The notes under the pieces: model-generated
The model's database searches: none
What the model saw: the letters and a program-made list of their open reading frames with translations, nothing else
Told to the model about the DNA's origin: nothing
Shown here: piece after piece, positions 1 through 10,166 of the stretch
How positions within the stretch are numbered: position 1 is the first letter of the stretch
Layout: each line of letters begins with the position of its first letter
Translations under genes and position numbers: made by a program
Assembly: GCF_029255185.1 (NCBI RefSeq)
Contig: NZ_JAPUVO010000132.1
Span: 62,001 to 126,000, forward strand
Origin: Propionivibrio sp.
GTDB lineage: Bacteria; Pseudomonadota; Gammaproteobacteria; Burkholderiales; Rhodocyclaceae
Reading direction: 5' to 3'
DNA length: 64,000 nucleotides

Positions 1-1
1 G

Positions 2-1087
2 CAGCAGCGTTTCACCAAGTCGGTACAGGAGCAGCGCCGTTTGAATATGCGCGCCGCCATCGCCGCGGCAGCGCAGGGGCCGATCGTGCAGTTTTTTGCC
101 GCCATCGCGTTGGCCACCATCATGGCAGTCGCGCTGCGACAGGCCAGCAGCGACCAGACAACGGTCGGAGACTTTGTCTCCTTCATCACGGCCATGCTCA
201 TGCTGCTCGCCCCGCTGAAACGCTTGACTGATATCAATGCGCCGATCCAGCGCGGCTTGGCGGCGGCCGAGAGCGTTTTCGAGATTATCGACGAAGCCCC
301 TGAAGCCGACACCGGCAGCGAAGACCTGGGCCGCGCCGAGGGCCGCATCGAGTTCTCCGGCGTTGACTTCACCTACCCCGGTGCCGAACGGCCTGCGCTC
401 AAACACGTGAGCTTTACAGCCAACCCTGGCCAATGCATTGCGCTGGTCGGCCAGTCAGGGAGCGGCAAATCGACGATTGCCAACCTGCTGCCACGTTTTT
501 ATGCGGTAGATGAAGGCGAAATCCGTATCGACGGGCTTGTGCTCAGCCACATCAATCTGGAAAGTTTGCGCAGCAATATCGCGCTCGTCACCCAGGAAGT
601 CGTGCTGTTCAACGACACCGTTGCGGCCAACATCGCCTACGGACTACGACGTGTCGCAACGCGCGAGGAAATTCGCTCGGCGGCACAGGCCGCACACGCC
701 CTTGAGTTCATCGATACCATGCCGCAAGGGCTCGATACTCAGATCGGCGACAAGGGCGTCAAGCTGTCGGGAGGGCAGCGGCAGCGACTAGCCATCGCGC
801 GTGCGCTGCTCAAGGATGCGCCGATTCTCATTCTCGACGAAGCCACATCGGCACTTGATACGGAGTCCGAACGCCACGTCCAGGCAGCACTCGATACCTT
901 GATGCAGGGGCGAACCACAATCGTCATCGCGCACCGATTGTCGACCATCGAAAATGCCAGCCGCATTGTCGTGATGCTGCGCGGAGAGGTCGTCGAAACC
1001 GGATCGCACGCCGAACTGCTGGCCAGCGACGGGACTTACGCTCAGCTTTACCGCCTACAGTTTTCACCGACGGACCATGCACAATGA
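2..1087 (+). CDS. msbA: Lipid A export ABC transporter MsbA (5'-truncated by window edge)
   Basis: Fused ABC exporter that flips lipid A-core across the inner membrane at the cost of ATP. The reading frame is open from base 2, so the start and most of the transmembrane domain lie upstream; about 361 codons remain. Visible are the last membrane helices, then the nucleotide-binding domain with Walker A GQSGSGKST (about nt 448-475), signature LSGGQRQR (about nt 766-790), Walker B ILILDEATSAL and the switch histidine in IVIAHRLST. It overlaps the next gene by 4 bases, so both are probably in one operon. Its place at the head of an LPS core cluster supports MsbA over a generic ABC exporter. Confidence 0.88.
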   Translation, partial: QQRFTKSVQEQRRLNMRAAIAAAAQGPIVQFFAAIALATIMAVALRQASSDQTTVGDFVSFITAMLMLLAPLKRLTDINAPIQRGLAAAESVFEIIDEAPEADTGSEDLGRAEGRIEFSGVDFTYPGAERPALKHVSFTANPGQCIALVGQSGSGKSTIANLLPRFYAVDEGEIRIDGLVLSHINLESLRSNIALVTQEVVLFNDTVAANIAYGLRRVATREEIRSAAQAAHALEFIDTMPQGLDTQIGDKGVKLSGGQRQRLAIARALLKDAPILILDEATSALDTESERHVQAALDTLMQGRTTIVIAHRLSTIENASRIVVMLRGEVVETGSHAELLASDGTYAQLYRLQFSPTDHAQ

Positions 1088-1905
1088 CCGCCAGCGCTCT
1101 GCCTATCCTGATGTATCACCATGTCAGCCCGGCGCCCGGACTCGTCACCGTCACTCCGAAAAACTTCGTTGCTCAAATGGCCTGGCTGGCAGCAAACGAT
1201 TACCACACGGCAAGCTGCGCCGACCTTGAAGGATTTTTGCAGGGCCGCCCACTCCCGCAGCGTACCGTGATGATCACTTTCGACGACGGCTATCTTGACA
1301 ATTACGTCCATGCTTTTCCGATACTTCGGCAATACGGCTTGCATGCGGTGATCTTCGCCGTGACCGATTGGATCGGCGACGGGGCGGCCCGCCCCCACCC
1401 TGTCGCCGGCGAATCGGGTGCGCCGCTCCTGCTCAATCACAATGCGTGCACAGAACGCATCCGAGAGGGGCGTGCTGACGAGGCCATCGTGCGCTGGTCG
1501 GAAGTCGAATGCATGCGCGCTGCAGGCAGCTTCGAATTTCAATCGCACACAGCGTCCCACACCCGCTGGGACAAAATCAGTGGCAACGCTGCCGAGAAAT
1601 CCACCGCGCTCGGGCGTGACCTTGAGCGCTCGCGTGAAACCTTGCGCCAGCGCCTCGGCATGCTCGGCACCCATCTGTGCTGGCCACAGGGATATTTCGA
1701 TGCCGACTATCTGTCGGTTGCCCGCGACCAGGGTTTCACGCACTTGTATACGACGACTCCCGGTTCGCTGCGCCCTGACGGGGATGCGAACAAACTGCCG
1801 CGCATCGTCGTCAAGGACAAAGGGGCGGCCTGGTTTTCCAGTCGTATCCACCTGTACAGTTCGCCGTTTCTGGCGCGCTGGTATGGCCGTTTGAAGGGAA
1901 TCTGA
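1084..1905 (+). CDS. Polysaccharide deacetylase (NodB/CE4 family)
   Basis: Predicted metal-dependent deacetylase of N- or O-acetylated sugars. The NodB motif 1 TFDDGY is at residues 65-70 (catalytic and metal-binding Asp pair) and motif 2 SHTASH at 154-159 gives the two metal histidines. The N-terminus has the MYHHV segment usual for bacterial members, and no signal peptide is visible, so a cytosolic or membrane-associated role is likely. The ATG start overlaps msbA by 4 bases. The context suggests it modifies a lipid-linked or core sugar of the LPS; the substrate cannot be read from sequence. Confidence 0.85.
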   Translation: MTASALPILMYHHVSPAPGLVTVTPKNFVAQMAWLAANDYHTASCADLEGFLQGRPLPQRTVMITFDDGYLDNYVHAFPILRQYGLHAVIFAVTDWIGDGAARPHPVAGESGAPLLLNHNACTERIREGRADEAIVRWSEVECMRAAGSFEFQSHTASHTRWDKISGNAAEKSTALGRDLERSRETLRQRLGMLGTHLCWPQGYFDADYLSVARDQGFTHLYTTTPGSLRPDGDANKLPRIVVKDKGAAWFSSRIHLYSSPFLARWYGRLKGI

Positions 1906-1910
1906 GCGCT

Positions 1911-3080
1911 GTGGGAACGCATTTTCGTGAACACCTGCTGCGCGCTGCCTTGCGCTTCATCAAAGCCCACGACCGGCGCACGCCCGACCCCAGCAAACTG
2001 GGCACCGCCGCAATCGAACGTATCCTGGCTATTTCATGCACCGCCATTGGCGACACCCTGATGTCGACCCCGGCCTTGCGCAGTCTGCGCCTGGCTTACC
2101 CGAATGCGCATATCAGCCTGCTACTGAACAAGCGCTATGTCACACTGTTCGCCAACAATCCGGATATCGACGAAATCATTCCTTATGCCGGAGGCTACCG
2201 GCGCTTCTTTCGCTTGGCATGGGCGCTCAACCGGCAGCGCTTCGATGTAGCTTTGATTCTGCATGGCAACGAACCGCAAGCCACGCCGTTGGCCTATCTG
2301 TCTGGCGCTGACTATTGCTTCAAGCTGCCTAACGACAATGACTTCCGCTTCCTACTGAGCAATGCAGAGCCTGTACTGCGCTGGGAGGCGTTTGCGCACG
2401 GCATCGATCAGCGCCTTGCGGTTGCCGCACTGGCTGGTGGTGCACAAACCGACCGGGCGATGACACTGACGCCAAGTGCCGCCGCCATGGCCCGGCTAAA
2501 CGCACGAATCGCCGCCCGCGACATCCCGCCAGAGGCCCAGTTGATCGGCTTCCAGGCGGGAGCCTCAACAGTCAGCCGACGCTGGTCGAGCGGCCGCTTT
2601 ATCGAACTCGGCAAACGTCTTCTGAAGCGCCTGCCAGATACCTGGATTGTCCTGACCGGCTCCGCCGATGAACGGCCGCTGGCCGAAATAATCGCCTCCG
2701 GTATCGATCACCCTCGCGTATGGATTGCCGCCGGCGAGCCGTCGCTTGAGGAAATGCCGGCTTTGATGCAACGACTCCAGATTCTGCTCACCGGCGATAC
2801 CGGGCCAATGCACATGGCGCTTGCCGTTGGCACCTCGGTGATTGCCCTCTTCGCCGTGTCCGACTGGCGCCGCTCGGGACCGGCTTCCGAGCTTGGCAAA
2901 CACGTGGTTATTCAGAAGTGGCGAACCTGCGATCCCTGTCTTTCGAAGCGCTGCCCCTATGCGGAACCCCTTTGCATGGCCAGCATCGGCATCGATGAAG
3001 TTGAGCAGGCAATCCTCAGTCGCCTGTCTGGCGCACCGGGTGCAATCAGTGAAAACTCGGCGCCAGGAGCAGCCGTATGA
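1911..3080 (+). CDS. Glycosyltransferase family 9 (heptosyltransferase-like) no. 1
   Basis: GT-B fold enzyme of the WaaC/WaaF/WaaQ superfamily, which transfers ADP-heptose or related sugars to the LPS core. The N-terminal acceptor motif IGDTLMSTPALR is at about residues 46-57, and the C-terminal donor-site motif GDTGPMHMA followed by a short Gly/Val/Thr segment is present. The start is GTG at 1911, five bases after the deacetylase stop. The last 30 residues are Cys-rich (CDPCLSKRCPY) and resemble the Cys tails of some GT9 proteins. It overlaps the next gene by ATGA. The exact acceptor and donor are unknown. Confidence 0.82.
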   Translation: MGTHFREHLLRAALRFIKAHDRRTPDPSKLGTAAIERILAISCTAIGDTLMSTPALRSLRLAYPNAHISLLLNKRYVTLFANNPDIDEIIPYAGGYRRFFRLAWALNRQRFDVALILHGNEPQATPLAYLSGADYCFKLPNDNDFRFLLSNAEPVLRWEAFAHGIDQRLAVAALAGGAQTDRAMTLTPSAAAMARLNARIAARDIPPEAQLIGFQAGASTVSRRWSSGRFIELGKRLLKRLPDTWIVLTGSADERPLAEIIASGIDHPRVWIAAGEPSLEEMPALMQRLQILLTGDTGPMHMALAVGTSVIALFAVSDWRRSGPASELGKHVVIQKWRTCDPCLSKRCPYAEPLCMASIGIDEVEQAILSRLSGAPGAISENSAPGAAV

Positions 3081-4279
3081 AAAAACGCGTCCTGCTGCTC
3101 GATACCGGCAGAGAATGGGGCGGCGGCACCAATAGCATGTTCGAGTTGCTCAAACGAATTGACCGTGAGCGTTTTGACATTAGCGCTGTTTTCTACCACA
3201 ACTACCGCAAGGGTGAGCTTTCCGATCTGCGCAGCGAACTGGCGGCAATTGGTATTCCATTTGAACTGATGCCTGCGCAACGTCAGCCGCTTTGGGCGAA
3301 ATTCGCCAAGGAGCTGGTGCGCGGACCGTTAAGTCCCTGGCCATCGTTCAAACAGAACATGATTCACGTCATCGAACGATGCTGGCGCATCAACCCGTGC
3401 GCACGTGCCATCGCTGAGCGTCTGTTGGGCGGCAAATTCGATCTCCTGTATATGAATAACCAGCCATCTTCGAATCTTGAAGGCTATCTCGCTGGCGAGA
3501 TAGCCGGCGTTCCAGTCGTTCAGCATTGCCGCAGCAATGCAAGGCTTGGCCGCTCGGAAGTGGCGGTGGTGAATAGGGTGGCGCAGCGTCTCATCTGCGT
3601 TTCCGCAGGGGTGCGCGACTCGTTGATCGCGCAAGGCGTAAGGCCGAATCTTTGCGCCGTCGTCCACAACGCAATCGACGTTAAGCAGGTGCTTCCCGAA
3701 GCGGTGGCCTTAACCGAAGTTGCTGCGGATGCGGTCGTGATCGGATCGGTCGGCTCGCTCTTGCCGAGGAAATCTAATGACCACCTCATACGCGCCGCGG
3801 CCCTGGTCAAAGCACGCGGCGGACGGCCTTTCCATATCGTGCTGCTGGGCGACGGCCCGGAACGTGCTCGACTTGAACATCTGGTCGCCGGACTCGGCCT
3901 CACCTCTTGCGTGAGCTTTGCCGGCTTTCGCCCGAACGCACTGGCCTGGGAGGCGGCAATGGACATTATCGTTCTTGCTTCCGATAATGAAGGGTTTCCT
4001 CGCGTCATACTCGAAGCAATGCTCCTGGCAAAACCAGTGATTGCCAGCGATGTCGTCGGCTCCAGAGAACTCGTCAAGCATGGCAGCAGCGGCTTCCTCT
4101 ATCCTTACGGCGACGAGGAGGCTCTGGCCAATCGTCTGCAACAGTTGCTGGAAGATGCCGATCTGCGCCGTAAAATGGGCGCTGCCGGGCATCAGGACGT
4201 GCTGCAGAACCACGCCATAGAACGCTATGTGCGTGGCGTTGAAGAACAACTACAGGGAGGTAGGCATGACATTGAATGA
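3077..4279 (+). CDS. Glycosyltransferase family 4
   Basis: Retaining GT-B glycosyltransferase. The N-terminal Rossmann half opens with a Gly-rich GGGTNS loop; the C-terminal half carries the GT4 nucleotide-sugar signature, including [13 protein letters not shown] and the E-x7-E type block [11 protein letters not shown]. It is 400 aa, normal for the family. It is translationally coupled to the GT9 gene (ATGA), and its last 14 codons overlap the start region of the UDP-sugar dehydrogenase gene. It probably adds a sugar to the LPS core or O-chain; the specificity cannot be assigned. Confidence 0.83.
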   Translation: MKKRVLLLDTGREWGGGTNSMFELLKRIDRERFDISAVFYHNYRKGELSDLRSELAAIGIPFELMPAQRQPLWAKFAKELVRGPLSPWPSFKQNMIHVIERCWRINPCARAIAERLLGGKFDLLYMNNQPSSNLEGYLAGEIAGVPVVQHCRSNARLGRSEVAVVNRVAQRLICVSAGVRDSLIAQGVRPNLCAVVHNAIDVKQVLPEAVALTEVAADAVVIGSVGSLLPRKSNDHLIRAAALVKARGGRPFHIVLLGDGPERARLEHLVAGLGLTSCVSFAGFRPNALAWEAAMDIIVLASDNEGFPRVILEAMLLAKPVIASDVVGSRELVKHGSSGFLYPYGDEEALANRLQQLLEDADLRRKMGAAGHQDVLQNHAIERYVRGVEEQLQGGRHDIE

Positions 4280-5540
4280 TCTGAAGATAGCAGTCGTTGG
4301 CTTAGGTTATGTCGGTTTGCCGCTGGCCGTCGAATTCGGCAAGAAGCGCCCGGTTGTCGGCTTTGATATCAGCGAAACCCGTATCGCTGAACTTCGCAGC
4401 GGGCGCGATCATACGCTGGAGACGGACTCTGACGCGCTCAAGGCTGCGCGTTTCCTCAGTTTCACCACCGCAGTGGACGATCTGCGTGGCTGCACCTGCT
4501 TCATCGTTACCGTTCCCACGCCAATCGACGAGCACAAGAATCCTGACCTCACCCCATTGCTCAAAGCCAGCGAAACAGTCGGCAAAGTACTCAAACGCGG
4601 CGATATCGTCATTTACGAATCGACGGTCTATCCAGGCTGCACCGAAGACGACTGCGTGCCGGTACTGGAAAATTTTTCGGGCCTGAAATTCAATCAGGAT
4701 TTCTTCTGTGGCTACAGCCCGGAGCGAATCAATCCCGGCGACAAGGAACATCGTGTCACTACCATCAAGAAAGTGACCTCCGGATCCACGCCTGAGATCG
4801 CCGATCTGGTTGACGCCCTCTATAACGAGATTATCAGCGCAGGCACCCACAAAGCCAGCAGCATCAAGGTTGCCGAAGCAGCCAAGGTGATCGAGAACAC
4901 CCAGCGTGACCTGAACATCGCACTGATCAATGAGCTGGCGCTCATTTTCAACAAAATGGGGATTGATACCGAAGCCGTGTTGCAGGCGGCCGGAAGCAAA
5001 TGGAATTTCCTGCCATTTCGACCCGGACTGGTTGGCGGGCACTGCATCGGCGTTGACCCGTATTACCTCACCCACAAAGCGCAGAGCATCGGTTACCACC
5101 CTGAAATCATCCTCGCCGGGCGGCGTTTGAATGACAGCATGGGGGCTTATGTTGTCGCTCAGCTCGTCAAGGCCATGACGAAACGCCGATTGCATGTTGA
5201 CGGTGCGCGCATTCTCGTCATGGGTCTTGCCTTCAAGGAAAACTGTCCGGATCTGCGCAATACCCGGGTCGTCGATATCGTCGCCGAACTTGAGGATTAC
5301 AACTGCCAGGTGGACGTATTTGACCCTTGGGCCTCCACCCAGGAAGCGCAGCACGAATATGGCATTACCCCGGTCAATCAACCAGAACCCGAAGCTTACG
5401 ACGGCATCATTCTCGCTGTTGCACACCGACAGTTCGGCGAGATGGGAGTAGAAGCAATCCGTAAATTTGGCAGACCTGGGCATGTACTTTATGACCTGAA
5501 GTATCTTTTTCCTGCCCATGCGTCAGATTTACGGCTATGA
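4266..5540 (+). CDS. tviB: UDP-N-acetyl-D-hexosamine dehydrogenase (TviB/WbpO type)
   Basis: NAD-dependent dehydrogenase oxidising UDP-GalNAc/GlcNAc to the uronate. The N-terminal NAD motif [14 protein letters not shown], the middle dimer domain, and the catalytic cysteine in [14 protein letters not shown] are all present. The ATG at 4266 is chosen because a good ribosome site (agggaggt) sits just ahead; an in-frame GTG 39 bases upstream would add an unrelated peptide. The gene sits inside the 3' end of the GT4 gene by 14 bases and is coupled by ATGA to the epimerase that follows. The pair matches the Vi-antigen-type TviB-TviC pathway to UDP-GalNAcA. Confidence 0.87.
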   Translation: MTLNDLKIAVVGLGYVGLPLAVEFGKKRPVVGFDISETRIAELRSGRDHTLETDSDALKAARFLSFTTAVDDLRGCTCFIVTVPTPIDEHKNPDLTPLLKASETVGKVLKRGDIVIYESTVYPGCTEDDCVPVLENFSGLKFNQDFFCGYSPERINPGDKEHRVTTIKKVTSGSTPEIADLVDALYNEIISAGTHKASSIKVAEAAKVIENTQRDLNIALINELALIFNKMGIDTEAVLQAAGSKWNFLPFRPGLVGGHCIGVDPYYLTHKAQSIGYHPEIILAGRRLNDSMGAYVVAQLVKAMTKRRLHVDGARILVMGLAFKENCPDLRNTRVVDIVAELEDYNCQVDVFDPWASTQEAQHEYGITPVNQPEPEAYDGIILAVAHRQFGEMGVEAIRKFGRPGHVLYDLKYLFPAHASDLRL

Positions 5541-6601
5541 GCAGCCCAATGACTGCGTATGCACAATGCAAACATCGCCTGGAAGCGGCGCCACAAAGCT
5601 GGCTGCTTACCGGCGTCGCCGGTTTCATCGGCAGCAACCTGCTCGAAACCCTGCTCAATCTCAAGCAGCGCGTTGTTGGCCTGGATAACTTTGCCACCGG
5701 TCATCAACGAAATCTGGATGAAGTGCAAAGCCTGGTCAAACCTGAACACTGGGCTAATTTCCGTTTTATTGAAGGCGATATCCGCAATCTTGAGGATTGC
5801 AACAGGGCTTGCCAGGGTGTTGATTACATACTCCATCAAGCGGCCCTGGGCAGTGTCCCGCGCAGCGTGGAAGACCCCATCACGACCAATAGCGCCAACA
5901 TCAGTGGTTTTCTGAACATGCTGGTTGCCGCACGCGACGCAAACGTTGAACGTTTTGTCTATGCCGCCTCCAGTTCCACCTACGGCGACCATCCCGGCTT
6001 ACCCAAGGTTGAAAACATCATTGGCAAACCATTGTCGCCCTATGCCGTAAGCAAATATGTCAACGAGCTTTACGCGGACGTCTTCGGCCAGACCTACGGA
6101 CTAAAATGCATCGGCCTGCGCTATTTCAACGTCTTCGGCCCGCGCCAGGACCCTGATGGCGCCTACGCAGCAGTGATCCCGAAGTGGGCATCGAGCATGA
6201 TCAAGGGTGAGACCATTTTCATTAACGGGGATGGCGAAACAAGCCGGGATTTCTGTTTCATCGCCAACACGGTTCAGGCCAACCTGCTGGCCGCAACGAC
6301 AGAAAATCCGGCGGCAATCAACCAGATTTATAACGTCGCACTCGGTGATCGCACAACGTTGAACGCGCTTTTTAATGCACTGAGAGATACGCTTGGAAAG
6401 GCGGGTATCAACTATTCAAAAGAGCCGGTCTATCGGGATTTTCGCGCCGGTGACGTTCGTCATTCCCAGGCGGATATTACCAAGGCTAAGAAACTGTTGG
6501 GCTACGCCCCTTTGCATCGTGTTCAAAGCAGCATCGAGCAGGCGATGCCCTGGTACATTGCAAATTCTGAATGTCCGTCATGGGAACCCTTGCGTCTGTG
6601 A
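5537..6601 (+). CDS. tviC: UDP-N-acetylglucosamine/glucuronate C4-epimerase (TviC/WbpP type)
   Basis: Extended short-chain dehydrogenase/epimerase. The NAD-binding motif [10 protein letters not shown] is near residues 27-36 and the catalytic Tyr-Lys pair is in [12 protein letters not shown]. The N-terminal extension of about 24 residues before the Rossmann motif is typical of WbpP/TviC rather than GalE. It overlaps the dehydrogenase by 4 bases. It is likely to supply 4-epimerised N-acetylhexosamine sugar nucleotides for O-antigen synthesis. Whether it acts on UDP-GlcNAc or UDP-GlcNAcA is not decidable here. Confidence 0.86.
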   Translation: MSSPMTAYAQCKHRLEAAPQSWLLTGVAGFIGSNLLETLLNLKQRVVGLDNFATGHQRNLDEVQSLVKPEHWANFRFIEGDIRNLEDCNRACQGVDYILHQAALGSVPRSVEDPITTNSANISGFLNMLVAARDANVERFVYAASSSTYGDHPGLPKVENIIGKPLSPYAVSKYVNELYADVFGQTYGLKCIGLRYFNVFGPRQDPDGAYAAVIPKWASSMIKGETIFINGDGETSRDFCFIANTVQANLLAATTENPAAINQIYNVALGDRTTLNALFNALRDTLGKAGINYSKEPVYRDFRAGDVRHSQADITKAKKLLGYAPLHRVQSSIEQAMPWYIANSECPSWEPLRL

Positions 6602-6608
6602 AACAACG

Positions 6609-7781
6609 ATGCGGCGCAGCACTCCAGCATGGGCCGGGCGCATAATGTACCTGCTTCTGGCCTGGCTGCTTGCTCCGCTGGCGCTCTTGCGTTTGGCACT
6701 GGGCCGTGGCGCGACCTTGCCGCAGAATATCCTGCTCATCCAGACCGCGAAGATCGGCGACTATATCTGCACGACCCCTCTCATTCGGGCCTTGCATACG
6801 GCATACCCGCAGGCCCGCCTGAGTCTGCTGGTCAATCCGGCTGCCGAGCCGCTGGCCAGACACCAGCCTGATGTGGACCAAGTTTTTACGCTGACGGAGG
6901 GCCGTATTCGTGGATTTTTCGGGCGCCTGGAACTTTATCGACTGATGCGTCGCGAAGGTTTCGATACGACTGTTTGCATCAGCCCAAATCAGACTTTTTT
7001 GCTGATTCCATTTCTTGCTGGCGTGCGCAGGCGGGCAAGCATCCTGCCAAATTTTGGCGGCCGTAGCTATCGACTGGCGACGGCCTTTTTGACCGCCGCT
7101 GAAACACACCGACAAGGCCGCATGATGGTCGAAACCGGGATGATGCTGTTGCAGCGGATGGGAATAACAGCCTCTCTACCCGACAAGGAAATCGTTCCAG
7201 CACCGGGCGCTGACGAACGTGTGGAACTCGCCTTTCCGGGGCTGCGCGGAAAATACTGGATTGGCCTTGGCGTAAGCAGTGGCAACAAGCTCAAGGAATT
7301 GGGCAAAGACAAGCTGGTCGACCTGATCAAGCTACTGCTGGACATCAAGCCCCTGTCAGGTTTGATTCTGATCGGATCGGCAGAAGACAGGGTACTGGCC
7401 GCCGAACTTTGCACTGCCACTGACAGTTCACGGGTAATCGATACGACCGGTTGCGTCGCACTTGAAGATCTCGCTGCACTGATCAACCGACTCAGCCTCT
7501 ATGTGGGAGTAGACTCGGGGATCACCTATCTGGCGGATGCCAGGAATATTCCGGTCGTTGATGTGATGGGCCCGGCCGACCCGCAAGACCAGCGCCCGAC
7601 TGGCAAGCAGGCTATCGTCATGCACACTCGGCTAGAGTGTGCTCCGTGCTCGCACACCTTCCTCGCCCCCTACGGCTGCGCCATAGGCACCCGAGCCTGC
7701 ATCAAGAACCTTAACATTATTGAAGTGGTTGCCGAGGCTGTCCGTCTGTGGAAACACACCTCGTCACTTGGGGCAGAATGA
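6609..7781 (+). CDS. Glycosyltransferase family 9 no. 2, with N-terminal hydrophobic helix
   Basis: GT9 protein with a membrane-anchoring-looking hydrophobic N-terminus (YLLLAWLLAPLALLRLAL), then QTAKIGDYICTTPLIRAL (acceptor-site motif) and a C-terminal VDSGITYLADARNIPVV donor-site block in place of the usual DSGPMH. The region ends with a CAPC-containing Cys cluster. The start at 6609 is 7 bases after the epimerase stop; ATG 6645 is an alternative that would remove 12 residues. The open frame runs further upstream, but that part overlaps tviC and is not coding. It overlaps the ligase gene by ATGA. The acceptor is unknown. Confidence 0.75.
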   Translation: MRRSTPAWAGRIMYLLLAWLLAPLALLRLALGRGATLPQNILLIQTAKIGDYICTTPLIRALHTAYPQARLSLLVNPAAEPLARHQPDVDQVFTLTEGRIRGFFGRLELYRLMRREGFDTTVCISPNQTFLLIPFLAGVRRRASILPNFGGRSYRLATAFLTAAETHRQGRMMVETGMMLLQRMGITASLPDKEIVPAPGADERVELAFPGLRGKYWIGLGVSSGNKLKELGKDKLVDLIKLLLDIKPLSGLILIGSAEDRVLAAELCTATDSSRVIDTTGCVALEDLAALINRLSLYVGVDSGITYLADARNIPVVDVMGPADPQDQRPTGKQAIVMHTRLECAPCSHTFLAPYGCAIGTRACIKNLNIIEVVAEAVRLWKHTSSLGAE

Positions 7782-9118
7782 ATAAGTTCAATCGTTTAAC
7801 GCTGGCGTATGCGGCAACCCTGGGGCTGGTCTTTATCTGGTCGATTCCCGGCACGATTGCACTGCGAACGCTTTTGCTGGTTGCCGCACTCACGCTGGCG
7901 GCATGCTGCACAACACATAAAGACTGGGCAACGCAACGCCGCTGGCCCTTGTTCCCGCTGTTGGCACTTGCCCTGCTCACCGCCTGGCTGTTCTTCCAGG
8001 CGGTTTTTGTTTCGGCCGAAACGGCCTGGGCCCTGGGCGAATTACGCGGGCAGTGGCTAACTGCCCTGGCCGCCTTCGGACTTGGCGTCTTGATGAGCAA
8101 GCTGGACAAGCCCCAGGCCAGCGGATATTCCCTATGGACAGGCATCGCGCTGGTGCTTTCCGTCCAGGCGGCAATCGCCATTAGCCAATCAGTCTGGCAT
8201 TGGTTTATGCACGGCAGACTGTTGTATGGGGTGGTGCCGCTGACAGGAGGGCGGCTCGAAATGAGCTACATCATGAACATCCTGCTGGCGCTCCTCACTG
8301 TCGACCTATTCTTTCGTGCAACCGAGCATCGCGCACTATTGCGCATCCCTGTTTCAGCTAGCCTGACCTGTGCGGCCTTGGGACTGACGGCCAACTTCCT
8401 CGCTGGTTCACGAAATGGAATCCTGGGCACGCTCTTTCTGGCCTTAACAATGACCTGCCTGTTTCTTATCGACGGTCGGCGAAAACTGGGGAATAGTAAA
8501 ACGATCTTAATCGCGACTGCGCTTGCCGTTGGCATTGGGCTTTTTGCCCTCGCCAGCTACCAGGCTGACTCCCGCTGGAAAACTTTTTCGGAGACCGCCG
8601 AGATTGCCATGGATATTGACGGGAACGAAGCCTGGTTTGATCCCGACAACCATCCGCTACCGTTGCTTAGCAATGGCGAACCTGTTGAAGAGTCTGCATA
8701 TCTGCGCATTGCCTGGTTATCGGCCGGGATTCGTCTTGCCAAGGACATACCCTACGGCGTCGGTTATGGAAGAAATGCCTTTGTTAGAGTACTTCTCCGC
8801 CAAGGCTATCCGGCGAAAATCGGACACTCGCACAGTGGGTTTATCGACCTTCTGTCAGGCGCCGGAATTCCTGCCGTTGCCCTGTGGTTAATCTTTGCCG
8901 CCGCGATGCTGGTGACAGGCTGGCGCTCATTCACAAGGTTTCGCAGCCCGTTGGGGCTATTGTTGATTCTGTTGGTCAGCGGGCACACTGGGCGCATGTT
9001 GATTGAAAGCGTCAATCGTGATCACATGCTACAGATTTTCTTCTTCCTTATTGGCGCGCTGCTCATTGCCGACGCCTCACGCACTGCGGCCAAAGCGTCT
9101 TCGACCGAGATATCCTGA
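7778..9118 (+). CDS. waaL: O-antigen ligase / WaaL-family polymerase
   Basis: Polytopic inner-membrane protein of the Wzy/WaaL superfamily, with about ten hydrophobic segments and a large periplasmic loop rich in charged residues between residues about 240 and 330. The Wzy_C-type core GSRNGILGTL and the loop motif GHSHSGFIDLL (His implicated in ligation in the family) are visible. The start at 7778 is set by the ATGA overlap with the preceding gene; the longer frame from 7748 is less likely. It probably transfers O-antigen from undecaprenyl-PP to lipid A-core. The last 97 bases overlap the 3' end of the convergent GT9 gene. Confidence 0.8.
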   Translation: MNKFNRLTLAYAATLGLVFIWSIPGTIALRTLLLVAALTLAACCTTHKDWATQRRWPLFPLLALALLTAWLFFQAVFVSAETAWALGELRGQWLTALAAFGLGVLMSKLDKPQASGYSLWTGIALVLSVQAAIAISQSVWHWFMHGRLLYGVVPLTGGRLEMSYIMNILLALLTVDLFFRATEHRALLRIPVSASLTCAALGLTANFLAGSRNGILGTLFLALTMTCLFLIDGRRKLGNSKTILIATALAVGIGLFALASYQADSRWKTFSETAEIAMDIDGNEAWFDPDNHPLPLLSNGEPVEESAYLRIAWLSAGIRLAKDIPYGVGYGRNAFVRVLLRQGYPAKIGHSHSGFIDLLSGAGIPAVALWLIFAAAMLVTGWRSFTRFRSPLGLLLILLVSGHTGRMLIESVNRDHMLQIFFFLIGALLIADASRTAAKASSTEIS

Positions 9119-10089
9119 ACCCGTTTCGAGTCGGCTTGCAGCAGAACGTAGGGCACATGCCAGGGATGCCACTCGACACAGTTCGAATGCCCGAAAAAAC
9201 ACACGATCGGTTTGCCGAGCGCGGCGGCAATGTGCATCGCCCCCCCGTCGCTGCAAACCATTTGCCCGGCAAGCGAAAGGGTCGCCGTAAGAACCTCGAT
9301 TGAGCGTGTTGGGCAAGGGAAAACCGGCAGATTCGCCAACTGGGCAAGAATTCGCGCGGCCTTGCCGTCGTCACCCGGATGCATTGGATCGTCTTCCAGG
9401 CCCGGCGCCCAGAAGAGCAATATCTGCCGTTTGTCATGTTCATTCAAACGCCGGATAAACTCGACAAAAAACGCTTCGGGCCAGCGCTGCCCCGGCTGGC
9501 GCGAACTAATATGCACGGCCAGTGTTGACTGTTCCGGATGCCAACCGAGTTCACGCAATCGCACGCCAGCCGTTGTCACAAGCGCCGCATCTGGAAATAT
9601 GTGCAACGGGCCCACGGCCTGCTCGACGCCTATGGCACTCCCGAGCAACGCCATCTTAGCCACCTCGTGATCGTCCCGCCCACGATTGGCCAGCGGCACG
9701 ACAATGTCGGGCTGACGATGATCGGGATTGTCTCGCTCACGAAAACCGATAATGGACTTACCACCGAGCTGACGCGCGTAACGCCAGCCGCCGTTGGCCA
9801 GCAATACGTGATCGAAACGGCGCGTGCGCAGCATGCGGATGAGCGCCCAGCGCTTCCAGAGCATCGACAGCAGGCCATGCTCGTGGGATCTCTGCTGCCG
9901 TTTGAGATAGACAAAAACGTCGTCAATATCCGGATTGCCATTGAGCACAGCAACGTTATAGCTACTTGCGAGAACGGCAAGGTAGGCCTGCGGGTAGCGC
10001 TGGCGAATGGCATGAAGCAACGGGGTCGTACACAACAGATCGCCGATATTGTCACGGCGGATAAGCAAAATGCGTGGAGTACTGTTCAT
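9022..10089 (-). CDS. Glycosyltransferase family 9 no. 3 (heptosyltransferase-like)
   Basis: GT9 protein of 355 aa on the minus strand. The N-terminal block is LLIRRDNIGDLLCTTPLL and the C-terminal donor site is CSDGGAMHIAAALGKPIVCFFG. Both blocks are close to those of the divergent neighbour at 10167, so the two look like paralogues transcribed away from a 77-base shared promoter region. Its last 32 codons overlap the convergent waaL 3' end, so the C-terminal tail here may not be conserved. Function inferred: addition of heptose or another sugar to the core. Confidence 0.8.
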   Translation of the reverse strand: MNSTPRILLIRRDNIGDLLCTTPLLHAIRQRYPQAYLAVLASSYNVAVLNGNPDIDDVFVYLKRQQRSHEHGLLSMLWKRWALIRMLRTRRFDHVLLANGGWRYARQLGGKSIIGFRERDNPDHRQPDIVVPLANRGRDDHEVAKMALLGSAIGVEQAVGPLHIFPDAALVTTAGVRLRELGWHPEQSTLAVHISSRQPGQRWPEAFFVEFIRRLNEHDKRQILLFWAPGLEDDPMHPGDDGKAARILAQLANLPVFPCPTRSIEVLTATLSLAGQMVCSDGGAMHIAAALGKPIVCFFGHSNCVEWHPWHVPYVLLQADSKRVQDISVEDALAAVREASAMSSAPIRKKKICSM

Positions 10090-10166
10090 GGGCCATGACT
10101 TCGCTTCGGACGCCTATTTTATGATGCTTAGCGTCTATACTTCCAGCTTTTCGCTCCGCACTCCAG

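Noticed and set aside
4302..5519. 405-codon open frame on the minus strand
   Set aside because: It lies opposite the UDP-HexNAc dehydrogenase, has no recognisable domain or start context and mirrors the codon bias of the plus gene.
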